Source: Oceanicola sp. (GTDB lineage Bacteria > Pseudomonadota > Alphaproteobacteria > Rhodobacterales > Rhodobacteraceae). Taken from it: 64,000 nucleotides of DNA. The notes under the pieces are model-generated. The model was not told the DNA's origin and ran no database searches. It saw only the letters and a list, made by a program, of their open reading frames with translations. Positions 26,048 to 33,891 of the stretch are shown piece after piece; position 1 is the stretch's first letter; the number at the start of each line of letters is the position of its first letter. The stretch covers positions 4,055,295-4,119,294 of the forward strand of contig CP051231.1 of NCBI GenBank assembly GCA_017792405.1, read 5' to 3'. The translations under genes were made by a program, and so were the position numbers.

Positions 26048-26230
26048 ATGGAGCGGCCAGAGGACGAACGGCGCGAGAAGGCGGCGGCGCGCGCGGCCTG
26101 GCACGAGGCGGCGCGCGCCGAGGCCCAGGAGTTCGCGCAGATCAGGGCAGTCCCCGAGCCCGAAGCCGGGGCAGAGGTGCCCGCCGAGCCGCCACGGCCA
26201 CCCCTCATACGGCGGCTTTTCGACCGATGA
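26048..26230 (+). CDS. Possible small charged protein (60 aa)
   Basis: A 60-codon frame beginning MERPEDERREKAAAR, with alternating Arg, Glu and Ala (possible single helix), a Pro/Glu linker and an IRRLFDR end. There is no Shine-Dalgarno sequence, but a good terminator follows 79 bp later, implying that something is transcribed here. An overlapping frame from 25990 shows similar Arg/Ala character, so coding potential is ambiguous. Confidence 0.35.
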   Translation: MERPEDERREKAAARAAWHEAARAEAQEFAQIRAVPEPEAGAEVPAEPPRPPLIRRLFDR

Positions 26231-26308
26231 GCCCTTCATCCGTTGATTATTCTTGCCGCAGGTGCTTGACCTGAGGGCGCGCCTCTCTTAACAGGGCGCA
26301 TCCGCAGG

Positions 26309-26337
26309 AGCCCCGGATTCGTCCGGGGCTTTGGTTT
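26309..26337 (+). terminator. intrinsic terminator upstream of rplB
   Basis: A 9-bp perfect stem (26309-26317 with 26322-26330), loop TTCG, followed by TTGGTTTT. Confidence 0.8.
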
Positions 26338-26441
26338 TGGTCGGCAACGGTCAGGGCGGAGCACAAACCGGGCACCTACGGGGGCCTATAACATCAGGGC
26401 AGCGCCTGCGCCGCCCGCACAGAAAACGGAAGACAGTTAAC

Positions 26442-27284
26442 ATGGCACTCAAGTCGTACAAACCGACGACGCCGGGCCAGCGTGGGCTGGTTCTGATCGA
26501 CCGTTCGGAGCTGTGGAAAGGACGTCCGGTCAAGTCCCTCACCGAGGGCCTGACCAAGAAGGGCGGCCGGAACAACACCGGACGGATCACCGCCCGCCGT
26601 CGTGGCGGCGGGGCGAAGCGTCTCTATCGCATCGTTGATTTCAAGCGGACCAAGATGGACGTTTCGGCGACCGTCGAGCGGATCGAATACGATCCCAACC
26701 GCACCGCCTTCATCGCCCTCATCAAGTATGAGGACGGCGAGCAGGCTTACATCCTTGCCCCCCAGCGCCTTGCTGTTGGTGACAAGGTGGTCTCTTCGGC
26801 CAAGGCCGACGTGAAGCCGGGCAACGCGATGCAGTTCATCGGCATGCCGATCGGCACCATCATTCACAACATCGAGCTGAAGCCCGGCAAGGGTGGTCAG
26901 ATCGCACGCGCCGCGGGCACCTATGCCCAGTTCGTTGGCCGTGACGGTGGCTACGCCCAGATCCGCCTCAGCTCCGGCGAGCTGCGTCTCGTGCGTCAGG
27001 AATGCATGGCCACCGTCGGTGCCGTGTCGAACCCCGACAACTCGAACCAGAACCTCGGCAAGGCCGGCCGCGTCCGCCACATGGGCAAGCGCCCCTCCGT
27101 GCGCGGTGTCGCGATGAACCCGATCGACCACCCCCATGGTGGTGGTGAAGGCCGCACCTCCGGTGGCCGTACCCCGGTTACCCCCTGGGGCAAGGACACC
27201 AAGGGTCGCCGCACCCGTGACAAGAACAAGGCGTCGCAGAAGCTGATCATCCGCTCGCGTCACGCCAGGAAGAAGGGTCGCTAA
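26442..27284 (+). CDS. rplB: 50S ribosomal protein L2
   Basis: L2 is required for subunit joining and peptidyl-transferase assembly. The start is at MALKSYKPTTPGQRG with GGAAG upstream; an in-frame extension to 26331 crosses the terminator and is not used. The 280-aa product has the RNA-binding core and the invariant GVAMNPIDHPHGGGEGR with its functionally critical histidine, followed by the basic C-terminal tail. It begins the second S10 sub-operon (rplB-rpsS-rplV-rpsC-rplP). Confidence 0.99.
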   Translation: MALKSYKPTTPGQRGLVLIDRSELWKGRPVKSLTEGLTKKGGRNNTGRITARRRGGGAKRLYRIVDFKRTKMDVSATVERIEYDPNRTAFIALIKYEDGEQAYILAPQRLAVGDKVVSSAKADVKPGNAMQFIGMPIGTIIHNIELKPGKGGQIARAAGTYAQFVGRDGGYAQIRLSSGELRLVRQECMATVGAVSNPDNSNQNLGKAGRVRHMGKRPSVRGVAMNPIDHPHGGGEGRTSGGRTPVTPWGKDTKGRRTRDKNKASQKLIIRSRHARKKGR

Positions 27285-27287
27285 CAC

Positions 27288-27566
27288 ATGTCGCGTTCTG
27301 TTTGGAAAGGCCCGTTTGTCGACAGCTATGTCCTCAAGAAGGCCGAGAAATCCCGCGAGTCGGGCCGCAACGAGGTCATCAAGATCTGGTCGCGCCGCTC
27401 CACCATCCTGCCTCAGTTCGTGGGGCTCACCTTTGGCGTCTACAACGGCAAAAAGCACATCCCGGTCAACGTGACCGAGGACATGATCGGCCAGAAGTTC
27501 GGTGAGTACTCGCCGACTCGCACCTACTACGGCCACGCCGCAGACAAGAAAGCGAAGAGGAAGTAA
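27288..27566 (+). CDS. rpsS: 30S ribosomal protein S19
   Basis: S19 pairs with S13 in the 30S head near the A-site finger. The 92-aa chain has SRSVWKGPFVD, TWSRRSTI-like KIWSRRSTILPQFVG and FGVYNGKKHIPV. It begins three bases after rplB. Confidence 0.99.
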   Translation: MSRSVWKGPFVDSYVLKKAEKSRESGRNEVIKIWSRRSTILPQFVGLTFGVYNGKKHIPVNVTEDMIGQKFGEYSPTRTYYGHAADKKAKRK

Positions 27567-27568
27567 CC

Positions 27569-27949
27569 ATGGGCAAGGACAAGAATCCCCGCCGCGTGGA
27601 AGACAACGAGGCGCTGGCCAAGGCCCGCATGCTTCGGACCTCGCCGCAAAAGCTGAACCTCGTCGCTGCGATGATCCGCGGCAAGAAGGTCGAGAAGGCC
27701 CTGGCCGATCTCACCTTCTCCAAGAAGCGGATCGCCGTGGACGTGAAGAAATGCCTTCAGTCCGCCATCGCCAACGCCGAGAACAACCACAACCTGGACG
27801 TCGACGAGCTGATCGTCGCTGAGGCCTGGGTCGGCAAGAACATGACGATGAAGCGCGGTCGCCCGCGTGCCCGTGGCCGCTTCGGCCGCATCGTCAAGCC
27901 GTTTGCTGAACTGACCATCAAGGTCCGCCAGATCGAGGAGCAAGCCTGA
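27569..27949 (+). CDS. rplV: 50S ribosomal protein L22
   Basis: L22 spans the exit tunnel; its beta-hairpin forms part of the constriction read by arrest peptides and macrolides. The 126-aa sequence carries KARMLRTSPQKLNLVA and the hairpin segment KRGRPRARGRFGRI. It is two bases after rpsS and shares one base with rpsC (TGATG). Confidence 0.99.
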   Translation: MGKDKNPRRVEDNEALAKARMLRTSPQKLNLVAAMIRGKKVEKALADLTFSKKRIAVDVKKCLQSAIANAENNHNLDVDELIVAEAWVGKNMTMKRGRPRARGRFGRIVKPFAELTIKVRQIEEQA

Positions 27950-28653
27950 TGGGTCAGAAAGTCAATCCGATCGGCATGCGGCTTCAGGTGAACCGCACCT
28001 GGGACAGCCGCTGGTACGCCGACACCAAGGACTACGGCAACCTTCTGCTCGAAGACATCGCGATCCGCGAGTTCATCGAGGAAGAGTGCAAGCAGGCCGG
28101 CGTCAGCCGTGTGATCATCGAGCGCCCGCACCGCAAGTGCCGGGTGACCGTGCACACCGCGCGTCCGGGCGTGATCATCGGCAAGAAAGGCGCCGATATC
28201 GAAACCCTGCGCAAGAAGCTGGCGAACATGACCGACAGCGAGCTGCACCTCAACATCGTCGAGGTTCGCAAGCCCGAGCTGGACGCCGCCCTGGTGGCCG
28301 AAAGCATCGCGCAGCAGCTCGAGCGCCGGGTGTCGTTCCGCCGTGCCATGAAGCGCTCTGTTCAAAACGCCATGCGCATGGGTGCCCTTGGCATCCGGGT
28401 CAACGTCGCGGGCCGCCTTGGCGGTGCCGAGATCGCCCGGACCGAGTGGTATCGTGAGGGCCGCGTGCCGCTTCACACCCTGCGCGCCGACATCGACTAT
28501 GCCCACGCCGAAGGCTCCACGCCCTACGGCATCATCGGCATCAAGGTCTGGATCTTCAAAGGCGAGATCATGGAGCACGATCCTTCGGCCCGTGATCGCA
28601 AAGCCCAGGAGCTCCAGGAAGGCGGCGGCCCGCGCCCCCGCCGCGACCGGTAA
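27949..28653 (+). CDS. rpsC: 30S ribosomal protein S3
   Basis: S3 lines the mRNA entry channel and contributes to helicase activity. The 234-aa protein has the KH-domain signature (VIIGKKGADIETLRKKL) and the C-terminal GRLGGAEIARTEWYREGRVPLHTLRAD split by family-typical residues. It starts on the last base of the rplV stop. Confidence 0.99.
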   Translation: MGQKVNPIGMRLQVNRTWDSRWYADTKDYGNLLLEDIAIREFIEEECKQAGVSRVIIERPHRKCRVTVHTARPGVIIGKKGADIETLRKKLANMTDSELHLNIVEVRKPELDAALVAESIAQQLERRVSFRRAMKRSVQNAMRMGALGIRVNVAGRLGGAEIARTEWYREGRVPLHTLRADIDYAHAEGSTPYGIIGIKVWIFKGEIMEHDPSARDRKAQELQEGGGPRPRRDR

Positions 28654-28665
28654 GGAGACGGAAGA

Positions 28666-29079
28666 ATGCTGCAACCCAAACGCACTAAATTCCGCAAGAT
28701 GCACAAGGGCCGCATCAAGGGCGAGGCGAAGGGCGGGTCTGACCTGAACTTCGGCACCTACGGCCTGAAGGCGGTCGAGCCCGAGCGCATCACCGCGCGC
28801 CAGATCGAGGCCGCCCGCCGTGCCATGACGCGTCACATGAAGCGTCAGGGCCGTGTCTGGATCCGGATCTTCCCCGATCTGCCCGTCACCTCCAAGCCGG
28901 TTGAAGTCCGGATGGGTAAAGGTAAAGGCTCGGTGGATTTCTGGGCCGCCAAGGTCAAGCCCGGCCGCGTGATGTTCGAGATCGACGGCGTCAGCGATGA
29001 AGTCGCCCGCGAAGCCCTGCGCCTCGCCGCGATGAAGCTGCCGATCAAGACCCGGACCATCGTTCGCGAAGATTGGTAA
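28666..29079 (+). CDS. rplP: 50S ribosomal protein L16
   Basis: L16 helps form the A-site pocket of the 50S subunit. The 137-aa protein contains KPVEVRMGKGKGSVDFW, in which Arg82 matches E. coli Arg81, the residue hydroxylated by the 2-oxoglutarate oxygenase YcfD/RoxA. rpmC would normally follow within a few bases; here a terminator and 1.3 kb with an unrelated membrane protein and a 2OG oxygenase intervene. Confidence 0.99.
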   Translation: MLQPKRTKFRKMHKGRIKGEAKGGSDLNFGTYGLKAVEPERITARQIEAARRAMTRHMKRQGRVWIRIFPDLPVTSKPVEVRMGKGKGSVDFWAAKVKPGRVMFEIDGVSDEVAREALRLAAMKLPIKTRTIVREDW

Positions 29080-29157
29080 AGGTCGCGCTTGCCGCGACCA
29101 GTGCGGTGTAGCGATTGGCGAAGCCAATTGCGGGCAGCACACCGGTTGAGAATAGAG

Positions 29158-29194
29158 AACCCCCGCTGGAGCGCTCCAGCGGGGGTTTTCGTTT
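29158..29194 (+). terminator. intrinsic terminator after rplP
   Basis: A perfect 30-bp palindrome (29158-29172 with 29173-29187) followed by TTCGTTT. It closes the rplB-rplP transcript. Confidence 0.9.
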
Positions 29195-29252
29195 GAATTG
29201 CCCGAGGGGAGTTGTGCATGTTCCCGGTAACTAGAACGGAAGGGACCACATC

Positions 29253-29510
29253 ATGAGTTTTACGGGGGCAGCGGGTTGGATTGCAGCCTTGGCAGTTGTG
29301 CTTGGCGGACTGCGCTTGGTGACGGCCATATTTGTTCTTTTCACGGACGATCCGAGTGAAGCCGCTCGCATGGTTCTGGGATCACGAACGACCGGGCAAG
29401 CAATTGACCAAGGCCTCATTATGATCTTCGTCGGGGTGTGCATTGGCGTGCTCGCTGAGATCAGCGAACGGCTAGCAGCGATTGTTGAACGGAACGTCGA
29501 CTACAACTGA
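29253..29510 (+). CDS. Small two-helix membrane protein, unknown
   Basis: An 85-aa protein with GGAAGGGA before the ATG. Two hydrophobic segments (about 8-30 and 51-69) flank a polar loop (TDDPSEAARMVLGSRTTGQ), and the C-terminus is helical and charged. No family recognised. Codon choice is visibly less GC-biased than in the flanking ribosomal genes, which may mark weak expression or recent arrival. Confidence 0.65.
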   Translation: MSFTGAAGWIAALAVVLGGLRLVTAIFVLFTDDPSEAARMVLGSRTTGQAIDQGLIMIFVGVCIGVLAEISERLAAIVERNVDYN

Positions 29511-29552
29511 GGTGAATGCAAAGAACGACGAGAGTGTGTTTATCGCTGGCCC

Positions 29553-30173
29553 TCACTCCCACCGATAATTGAAACTCACCGAGACCCGCTCCTCCTCGGC
29601 CATGTTCATCGGCACCTCATGGCGCAGCCAGCTTTCCCAGAGCAACACGTCCCCCACCGCGGGCGCCACCGAGACGAAGCGTTTCAGCTCCTCCCGGCAG
29701 CCCTTTCGGCGCATCGGGGCGGCCATCATCCGGGCGGAGCGCGGGTCTTCCAGCTTCAGCGCCGAGGTGCCTTCGGGCATCGACACGTAGGTGGTGCCGG
29801 AGATCACGGCGTGGGGATGGATGTGGGAGCCGTGGGAGCCGCCCTCGGGCAGGATGTTGATCCAGAGGTCTTCGAGCACCAGCGCCCGGCCGTCGAGGTC
29901 GAGTTGCAGGTCTTCGGTGAAGGCGGCGACGTGGGCGTCGAGGCACTTGGCCAGCGCCTTGAAGATCGGAAAGCGCCAGGGGAGGTCGGAGAGGGAGGCG
30001 TAGGAGGTATAGCCCGGATAGCCGTTCTCCTCACACCACTCCTGCCCGGCCTCGTCATCTTCGGCGATGGTGAAGCAGCTCGCTTCCAACTCGTCCTGAT
30101 CAACCTTTGGGCCATGCTCGGAGAGGGCGGCGCGGTAAAGGCGGGTGACGAAGAGGGAGGAAATCTCGGGCAT
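29553..30173 (-). CDS. Putative 2OG-Fe(II) oxygenase (TIGR02466/2OG-FeII_Oxy_5-like)
   Basis: A 206-aa dioxygenase-fold protein. The core reads LEDLWINILPEGGSHGSHIHPHAVISGTTYV, split here as the metal-binding HIHPH region near residues 117-121, then LLWESWLRHEV with the distal iron histidine His185, and the 2-oxoglutarate arginine in ERVSVSFN (Arg197). Substrates of this family are unknown; related folds hydroxylate prolines or ribosomal proteins. The ATG at 30173 has AGAGG upstream; a GTG at 30200 would add nine residues but has no ribosome site. It sits between the L16 and L29 genes, which makes a ribosome-linked substrate an attractive, untested idea. Confidence 0.85.
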   Translation of the reverse strand: MPEISSLFVTRLYRAALSEHGPKVDQDELEASCFTIAEDDEAGQEWCEENGYPGYTSYASLSDLPWRFPIFKALAKCLDAHVAAFTEDLQLDLDGRALVLEDLWINILPEGGSHGSHIHPHAVISGTTYVSMPEGTSALKLEDPRSARMMAAPMRRKGCREELKRFVSVAPAVGDVLLWESWLRHEVPMNMAEEERVSVSFNYRWE

Positions 30174-30255
30174 GGGCGTGGCCTCTGGCGTTGCTGTCAC
30201 AGGTGGGGTAGCACCCGCCCTACGGCGGGGGAAGGCGCAATCCCCAATAAACCCC

Positions 30256-30284
30256 TTGCCTCACATCCGATTCCCCCCTATAGG
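30256..30284 (+). promoter_or_regulatory. promoter for the rpmC (spc) segment
   Basis: TTGCCT (30256-30261), 17-bp spacer, TATAGG (30279-30284), 87 bp before the rpmC ATG. It restarts transcription after the rplP terminator. Confidence 0.65.
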
Positions 30285-30371
30285 GCGGGCCTTCACCACG
30301 TGAACTCCACCGGGCGCGGGGTCACCCATGATGCGGGGCCCTCCGGTGAATGTTGAAAAAGGAAATAGGCG

Positions 30372-30569
30372 ATGAACGCCCAGGAACTGCGTGACAAGAC
30401 GCCGGACCAGCTCCGCGACGCCCTTGTCGACCTCAAGAAAGAAGCCTTCAACCTGCGTTTCCAGCAGGCCGGCGGCCAGATCGAAAACACCGCCCGCATG
30501 CGCCAGGTCCGCCGTGACGTGGCCCGTGTGAAGACGATCCTCAACGAAAAAGCCAAGGCGGAGGCGTAA
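30372..30569 (+). CDS. rpmC: 50S ribosomal protein L29
   Basis: L29 is a two-helix protein at the tunnel exit beside L23. The 65-aa sequence has the signature AQELRDKTPDQLRDALVDLKKE (partly quoted as ELRDKTPDQL) and ARMRQVRRDVARVKTIL. AAAGGAAATAGGCG precedes the ATG. First gene of an uninterrupted eleven-gene segment ending at rpmD. Confidence 0.98.
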   Translation: MNAQELRDKTPDQLRDALVDLKKEAFNLRFQQAGGQIENTARMRQVRRDVARVKTILNEKAKAEA

Positions 30570-30572
30570 CAG

Positions 30573-30803
30573 ATGCCCAAGCGTATCCTGCAAGGCGTCG
30601 TGACCAGCGACCAGAACGAACAGACCGTGACCGTGCTCGTCGAGCGCCGCTTCAAGCACCCGCTGCTGCACAAGACCGTCCGGAAGTCCAAGAAATACCG
30701 TGCTCATGACGAGCAGAACACCTTCAAGGTGGGCGACACCGTGCGCATTCAGGAATGCGCGCCGAAGTCGAAGACGAAACGCTGGGAGGTTCTGACAGCC
30801 TAA
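30573..30803 (+). CDS. rpsQ: 30S ribosomal protein S17
   Basis: S17 is a primary-binding OB-fold protein of the 30S body. The 76-aa product has VVTSDQNEQTVTVLVERRF and the signature GDTVRIQECAPKSKTKRW. It starts three bases after rpmC. Confidence 0.98.
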   Translation: MPKRILQGVVTSDQNEQTVTVLVERRFKHPLLHKTVRKSKKYRAHDEQNTFKVGDTVRIQECAPKSKTKRWEVLTA

Positions 30804-30879
30804 GCTGCCAGACCTTTCGGTTTGAGCGAAACCCTGGGGGAGCTAACAAGAAAAGCCCCCATAGGTCGGGAGAAACCTA

Positions 30880-31248
30880 ATGATCCAGATGCAGACCAAT
30901 CTGGATGTTGCTGACAACTCCGGCGCCCGCCGGGTTCAGTGCATCAAGGTCCTGGGTGGTTCCAAGCGTAAGTACGCTTCGGTAGGCGACATCATCGTCG
31001 TCTCCGTTAAGGAAGCCATCCCACGCGGCCGCGTGAAGAAAGGCGACGTGCGTAAAGCCGTTGTCGTTCGCACCGCCAAGGAAGTGCGCCGCGAAGACGG
31101 CACCGCGATCCGCTTCGATCGCAATGCCGCCGTCATCCTCAACAACAACAACGAGCCTGTCGGGACCCGTATCTTCGGCCCAGTCGTTCGCGAGCTTCGC
31201 TCGAAGAACTTCATGAAGATCATCTCGCTCGCCCCGGAGGTGCTGTAA
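30880..31248 (+). CDS. rplN: 50S ribosomal protein L14
   Basis: L14 forms inter-subunit bridge B8 and is the docking site of the silencing factor RsfS. The 122-aa protein has NLDVADNSGARRVQCIKVLGG and the C-terminal GPVVRELRSKNFMKIISLAPEVL in two pieces. GGGAGAAA precedes the start. Confidence 0.99.
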   Translation: MIQMQTNLDVADNSGARRVQCIKVLGGSKRKYASVGDIIVVSVKEAIPRGRVKKGDVRKAVVVRTAKEVRREDGTAIRFDRNAAVILNNNNEPVGTRIFGPVVRELRSKNFMKIISLAPEVL

Positions 31249-31249
31249 G

Positions 31250-31561
31250 ATGGCCGCGAAACTGAAGAAGGGTGACACGGTTGTCGTGCTCACCGGCAAG
31301 GACAAGGGCAAGACCGGCGAGATCCAGTCGGTTGACCCGAAGGCCGGCAAGGCCGTGGTGGAAGGGCTGAACATGGCCATCCGTCACCAGCGCCAGGGCC
31401 AGAACACCCAGGGCGGCCGCGTGCCTCTCGCCATGCCGATCGATCTTTCGAACCTCTCCTACGTGGATGCCAACGGCAAAGCCACGCGCGTGGGCTTCAA
31501 GGATCAGGATGGCAAGAAAGTGCGCTACGCCAAGACCACGGGAGACGTGATCGATGCTTGA
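31250..31561 (+). CDS. rplX: 50S ribosomal protein L24
   Basis: L24 initiates assembly of the 50S 5' domain. The 103-aa sequence contains the KOW motif (GDTVVVLTGKDKGKTGEI) and VEGLNMAIRHQR. It begins two bases after rplN and overlaps rplE by eight bases. Confidence 0.98.
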   Translation: MAAKLKKGDTVVVLTGKDKGKTGEIQSVDPKAGKAVVEGLNMAIRHQRQGQNTQGGRVPLAMPIDLSNLSYVDANGKATRVGFKDQDGKKVRYAKTTGDVIDA

Positions 31562-32117
31562 TGCCGCCAGCTACACCCCCCGTCTCAAGACGTTCTACGC
31601 TGACACCGTTCGTGCCGCTCTGAAAGAAGAGTTCGGCTACAAGAACGACATGCAGATCCCGCGTCTCGACAAGATCGTGCTCAACATCGGCTGTGGTGCC
31701 GAAGCCGTGCGCGACAGCAAGAAGGCCAAGTCGGCCCAGGAAGACCTGACCAAGATCGCCGGCCAGCAGGCCATGGTGACCAAGGCCAAGAAATCCATCG
31801 CCGGCTTCCGGGTGCGTGAAGAGATGCCGCTGGGCGCCAAGGTGACCCTGCGCGGCGAGCGGATGTACGAATTCCTCGACCGTCTCATCACCATCGCCAT
31901 GCCCCGTATCCGCGACTTCCGCGGCGTGTCGGGCAAAAGCTTTGACGGCCGTGGCAACTACGCCATGGGCATGAAAGAGCATATCGTCTTCCCCGAGATC
32001 GAGTTCGACAAGGTCGACGAAGTCTGGGGCATGGACATCATCATCTGCACCACCGCTCAGACGGATGCGGAAGCCAAGGCGCTGTTGAAGCAATTCAACA
32101 TGCCCTTCACCAGCTGA
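31554..32117 (+). CDS. rplE: 50S ribosomal protein L5
   Basis: L5 anchors 5S rRNA in the central protuberance and contacts P-site tRNA. The 187-aa product has IPRLDKIVLNIGCGAEA, the loop KKSIAGFRVREEMPLGAKVTLRGE and FPEIEFDKVDEVWGMDI. Its start lies inside rplX, implying coupled translation. Confidence 0.99.
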   Translation: MLDAASYTPRLKTFYADTVRAALKEEFGYKNDMQIPRLDKIVLNIGCGAEAVRDSKKAKSAQEDLTKIAGQQAMVTKAKKSIAGFRVREEMPLGAKVTLRGERMYEFLDRLITIAMPRIRDFRGVSGKSFDGRGNYAMGMKEHIVFPEIEFDKVDEVWGMDIIICTTAQTDAEAKALLKQFNMPFTS

Positions 32118-32127
32118 GGAAACGACC

Positions 32128-32433
32128 ATGGCAAAGAAAGCAATGATCGAACGCGAGAAGAAGCGTCAGAAGCTGGTGGAGAAATATGCCGCCAAGCGTG
32201 CCGCTCTGAAAGAGATCGCGAATGACGAGAGCAAACCGATGGAAGAGCGGTTCAAGGCCCGGCTGAAGCTGGCGAAACTGCCCCGCAACTCCTCGGCCAC
32301 CCGCCTGCACAACCGGTGCCAGCTCACCGGTCGTCCGAAGGCGTATTACCGTAAACTCAAGATGTCTCGTATCATGCTGCGCGAGCTGGCCTCCAACGGC
32401 CAGATCCCCGGCATGGTCAAGTCGTCCTGGTAA
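32128..32433 (+). CDS. rpsN: 30S ribosomal protein S14 (zinc-independent form)
   Basis: S14 is a 30S head protein contacting S3 and S10. The 101-aa chain is the long C-minus type: it has RCQLTGRPKAYYRKLKMSRI but only one cysteine, so no zinc site. TGAGGAAACGACC precedes the ATG. Confidence 0.98.
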   Translation: MAKKAMIEREKKRQKLVEKYAAKRAALKEIANDESKPMEERFKARLKLAKLPRNSSATRLHNRCQLTGRPKAYYRKLKMSRIMLRELASNGQIPGMVKSSW

Positions 32434-32445
32434 GGAGGGTATGAG

Positions 32446-32835
32446 ATGAACGATCCTCTCGGCGATATGCTGACCCGCATCCGCAACGCGCAGATGCGTG
32501 GCAAGTCCACCGTCCGCACGCCCGCTTCGAAGCTGCGTGCCTGGGTTCTCGATGTTCTGGCCGACGAAGGCTTCATCCGCGGCTACGAGCCGGTTGAAGG
32601 CACCGCCCACCCGGAAATCGAGATCAGCCTGAAGTACTACGAAGGCACCCCGGTGATCCGTGAACTCAAGCGCGTGTCCAAGCCCGGTCGTCGGGTTTAC
32701 ATGGGCGTCGGCGACATCCCCTCGGTCCGTCAGGGCCTTGGCGTCTCCATCGTCTCGACCTCGCGCGGCGTCATGTCCGATGCAAATGCCCGCTCTGCCA
32801 ATGTTGGCGGAGAGGTGCTTTGCACCGTCTTCTAA
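32446..32835 (+). CDS. rpsH: 30S ribosomal protein S8
   Basis: S8 binds the central domain of 16S rRNA and in E. coli represses the spc operon through rplE mRNA. The 129-aa protein has DPLGDMLTRIRNAQMRGK and the signature STSRGVMSDANARSANVGGE in its C-terminal domain. AAGGAGGG precedes the ATG. Confidence 0.99.
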   Translation: MNDPLGDMLTRIRNAQMRGKSTVRTPASKLRAWVLDVLADEGFIRGYEPVEGTAHPEIEISLKYYEGTPVIRELKRVSKPGRRVYMGVGDIPSVRQGLGVSIVSTSRGVMSDANARSANVGGEVLCTVF

Positions 32836-32847
32836 GGAGGCCCTGCA

Positions 32848-33378
32848 ATGTCTCGTATTGGTAAAAAACCGGTCGAGCTGCCCAGCGGTGTTTCCGCGGC
32901 GGTGTCCGGCCAGACCATCGAAGTGAAGGGCCCCAAGGGCGCCCGGACCTTCACCGCAACTGACGACGTGACCCTTTCGGTCGAGGACAATGCCGTTTCG
33001 GTGCAGCCGCGTGGCAGCTCCAAGCGCGCCCGCCAGCAGTGGGGCATGAGCCGCACGATGGTGGCCAACCTCGTCCAGGGCGTGACCGACGGCTTCAAGA
33101 AGGAGCTGGAGATCAACGGCGTGGGTTACCGGGCGCAGATGCAGGGCAACACCCTGAAGCTGTCGCTGGGCTACTCGCACGAAGTCAACTTCGACGTGCC
33201 CCAGGGTGTGACCGTAACCTGCCCCAAGCAGACCGAGATCATCGTTGAAGGCGCAGACCAGCAGCTCGTCGGCCAGGTCGCGGCTAACATCCGCGAATGG
33301 CGCAAGCCGGAGCCCTACAAAGGCAAAGGCATCAAGTACAAAGACGAGTACATCTTCCGCAAGGAAGGCAAGAGGTAA
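32848..33378 (+). CDS. rplF: 50S ribosomal protein L6
   Basis: L6 lies by the sarcin-ricin loop near the factor-binding site. The 176-aa sequence shows the duplicated fold, with MSRIGKKPVELPSGV at the start and the signature EPYKGKGIKYKDEYIFRKEGKR (in part) at the end. Strong TAAGGAGG ribosome site. Confidence 0.99.
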   Translation: MSRIGKKPVELPSGVSAAVSGQTIEVKGPKGARTFTATDDVTLSVEDNAVSVQPRGSSKRARQQWGMSRTMVANLVQGVTDGFKKELEINGVGYRAQMQGNTLKLSLGYSHEVNFDVPQGVTVTCPKQTEIIVEGADQQLVGQVAANIREWRKPEPYKGKGIKYKDEYIFRKEGKR

Positions 33379-33389
33379 GGACCGGACAC

Positions 33390-33749
33390 ATGGCAAACAC
33401 CAAACGCCAACTGTTCCAGAAGCGCCGCATGCGCGTTCGGAGCAAGCTTCGCAAGGTGAACGCAGGCCGCGTGCGGCTCTCCGTCCACCGCTCGAACAAG
33501 AACATCAGCGTGCAGCTGATCGACGACGTGCAGGGCGTGACCCTGGCCTCCGCCTCCACTCTGGAGAAGGATCTGGGCGTGGTCGGCAAGAACAACGTGG
33601 AGGCCGCCACCAAGGTGGGCGCCGCGATTGCCGAGCGTGCAAAGAAGGCCGGCGTCGAAGAGGCCTATTTCGACCGTGGCGGCTTCCTGTTCCACGGCAA
33701 GGTCAAGGCGCTCGCCGATGCTGCCCGTGAGGGTGGTCTGAAGATCTAA
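33390..33749 (+). CDS. rplR: 50S ribosomal protein L18
   Basis: L18 binds 5S rRNA with L5. The start is at MANTKRQLFQKRRMRVRSK, just after rplF; a longer in-frame extension overlaps rplF and is rejected. The 119-aa protein has RLSVHRSNKNISVQLIDD and FDRGGFLFHGKVKALADAARE. Confidence 0.98.
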   Translation: MANTKRQLFQKRRMRVRSKLRKVNAGRVRLSVHRSNKNISVQLIDDVQGVTLASASTLEKDLGVVGKNNVEAATKVGAAIAERAKKAGVEEAYFDRGGFLFHGKVKALADAAREGGLKI

Positions 33750-33782
33750 GCGGTGGGCTTCGGCCCATCCGACAAGACCTGC

Positions 33783-33805
33783 GAGGGGCAGCGCGTTTGC
33801 CCCTC
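33783..33805 (+). other. Hairpin in the rplR-rpsE gap
   Basis: An 8-bp perfect stem (33783-33790 with 33798-33805) with no T-run, in an unusually long 142-bp gap for this otherwise compact segment. Possible mRNA processing or folding element. Confidence 0.45.
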
Positions 33806-33891
33806 CGATGATCCGGGGCACGTGATGAAAATCAGGTCCACCGCGATCGGAGACAACCGGCCAAGCGCCGACCATGAAAAGGACGCCATAG

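Noticed and set aside
25990..26274. Alternative plus-strand frame overlapping the 60-aa ORF
   Set aside because: Arg/Ala-rich shadow that runs through the terminator; kept only as a reason for low confidence in the 26048 ORF.
26364..26392. Promoter before rplB based on TATAAC at 26387
   Set aside because: The -10-like element is good, but no TTG-type -35 lies 16-18 bp upstream.
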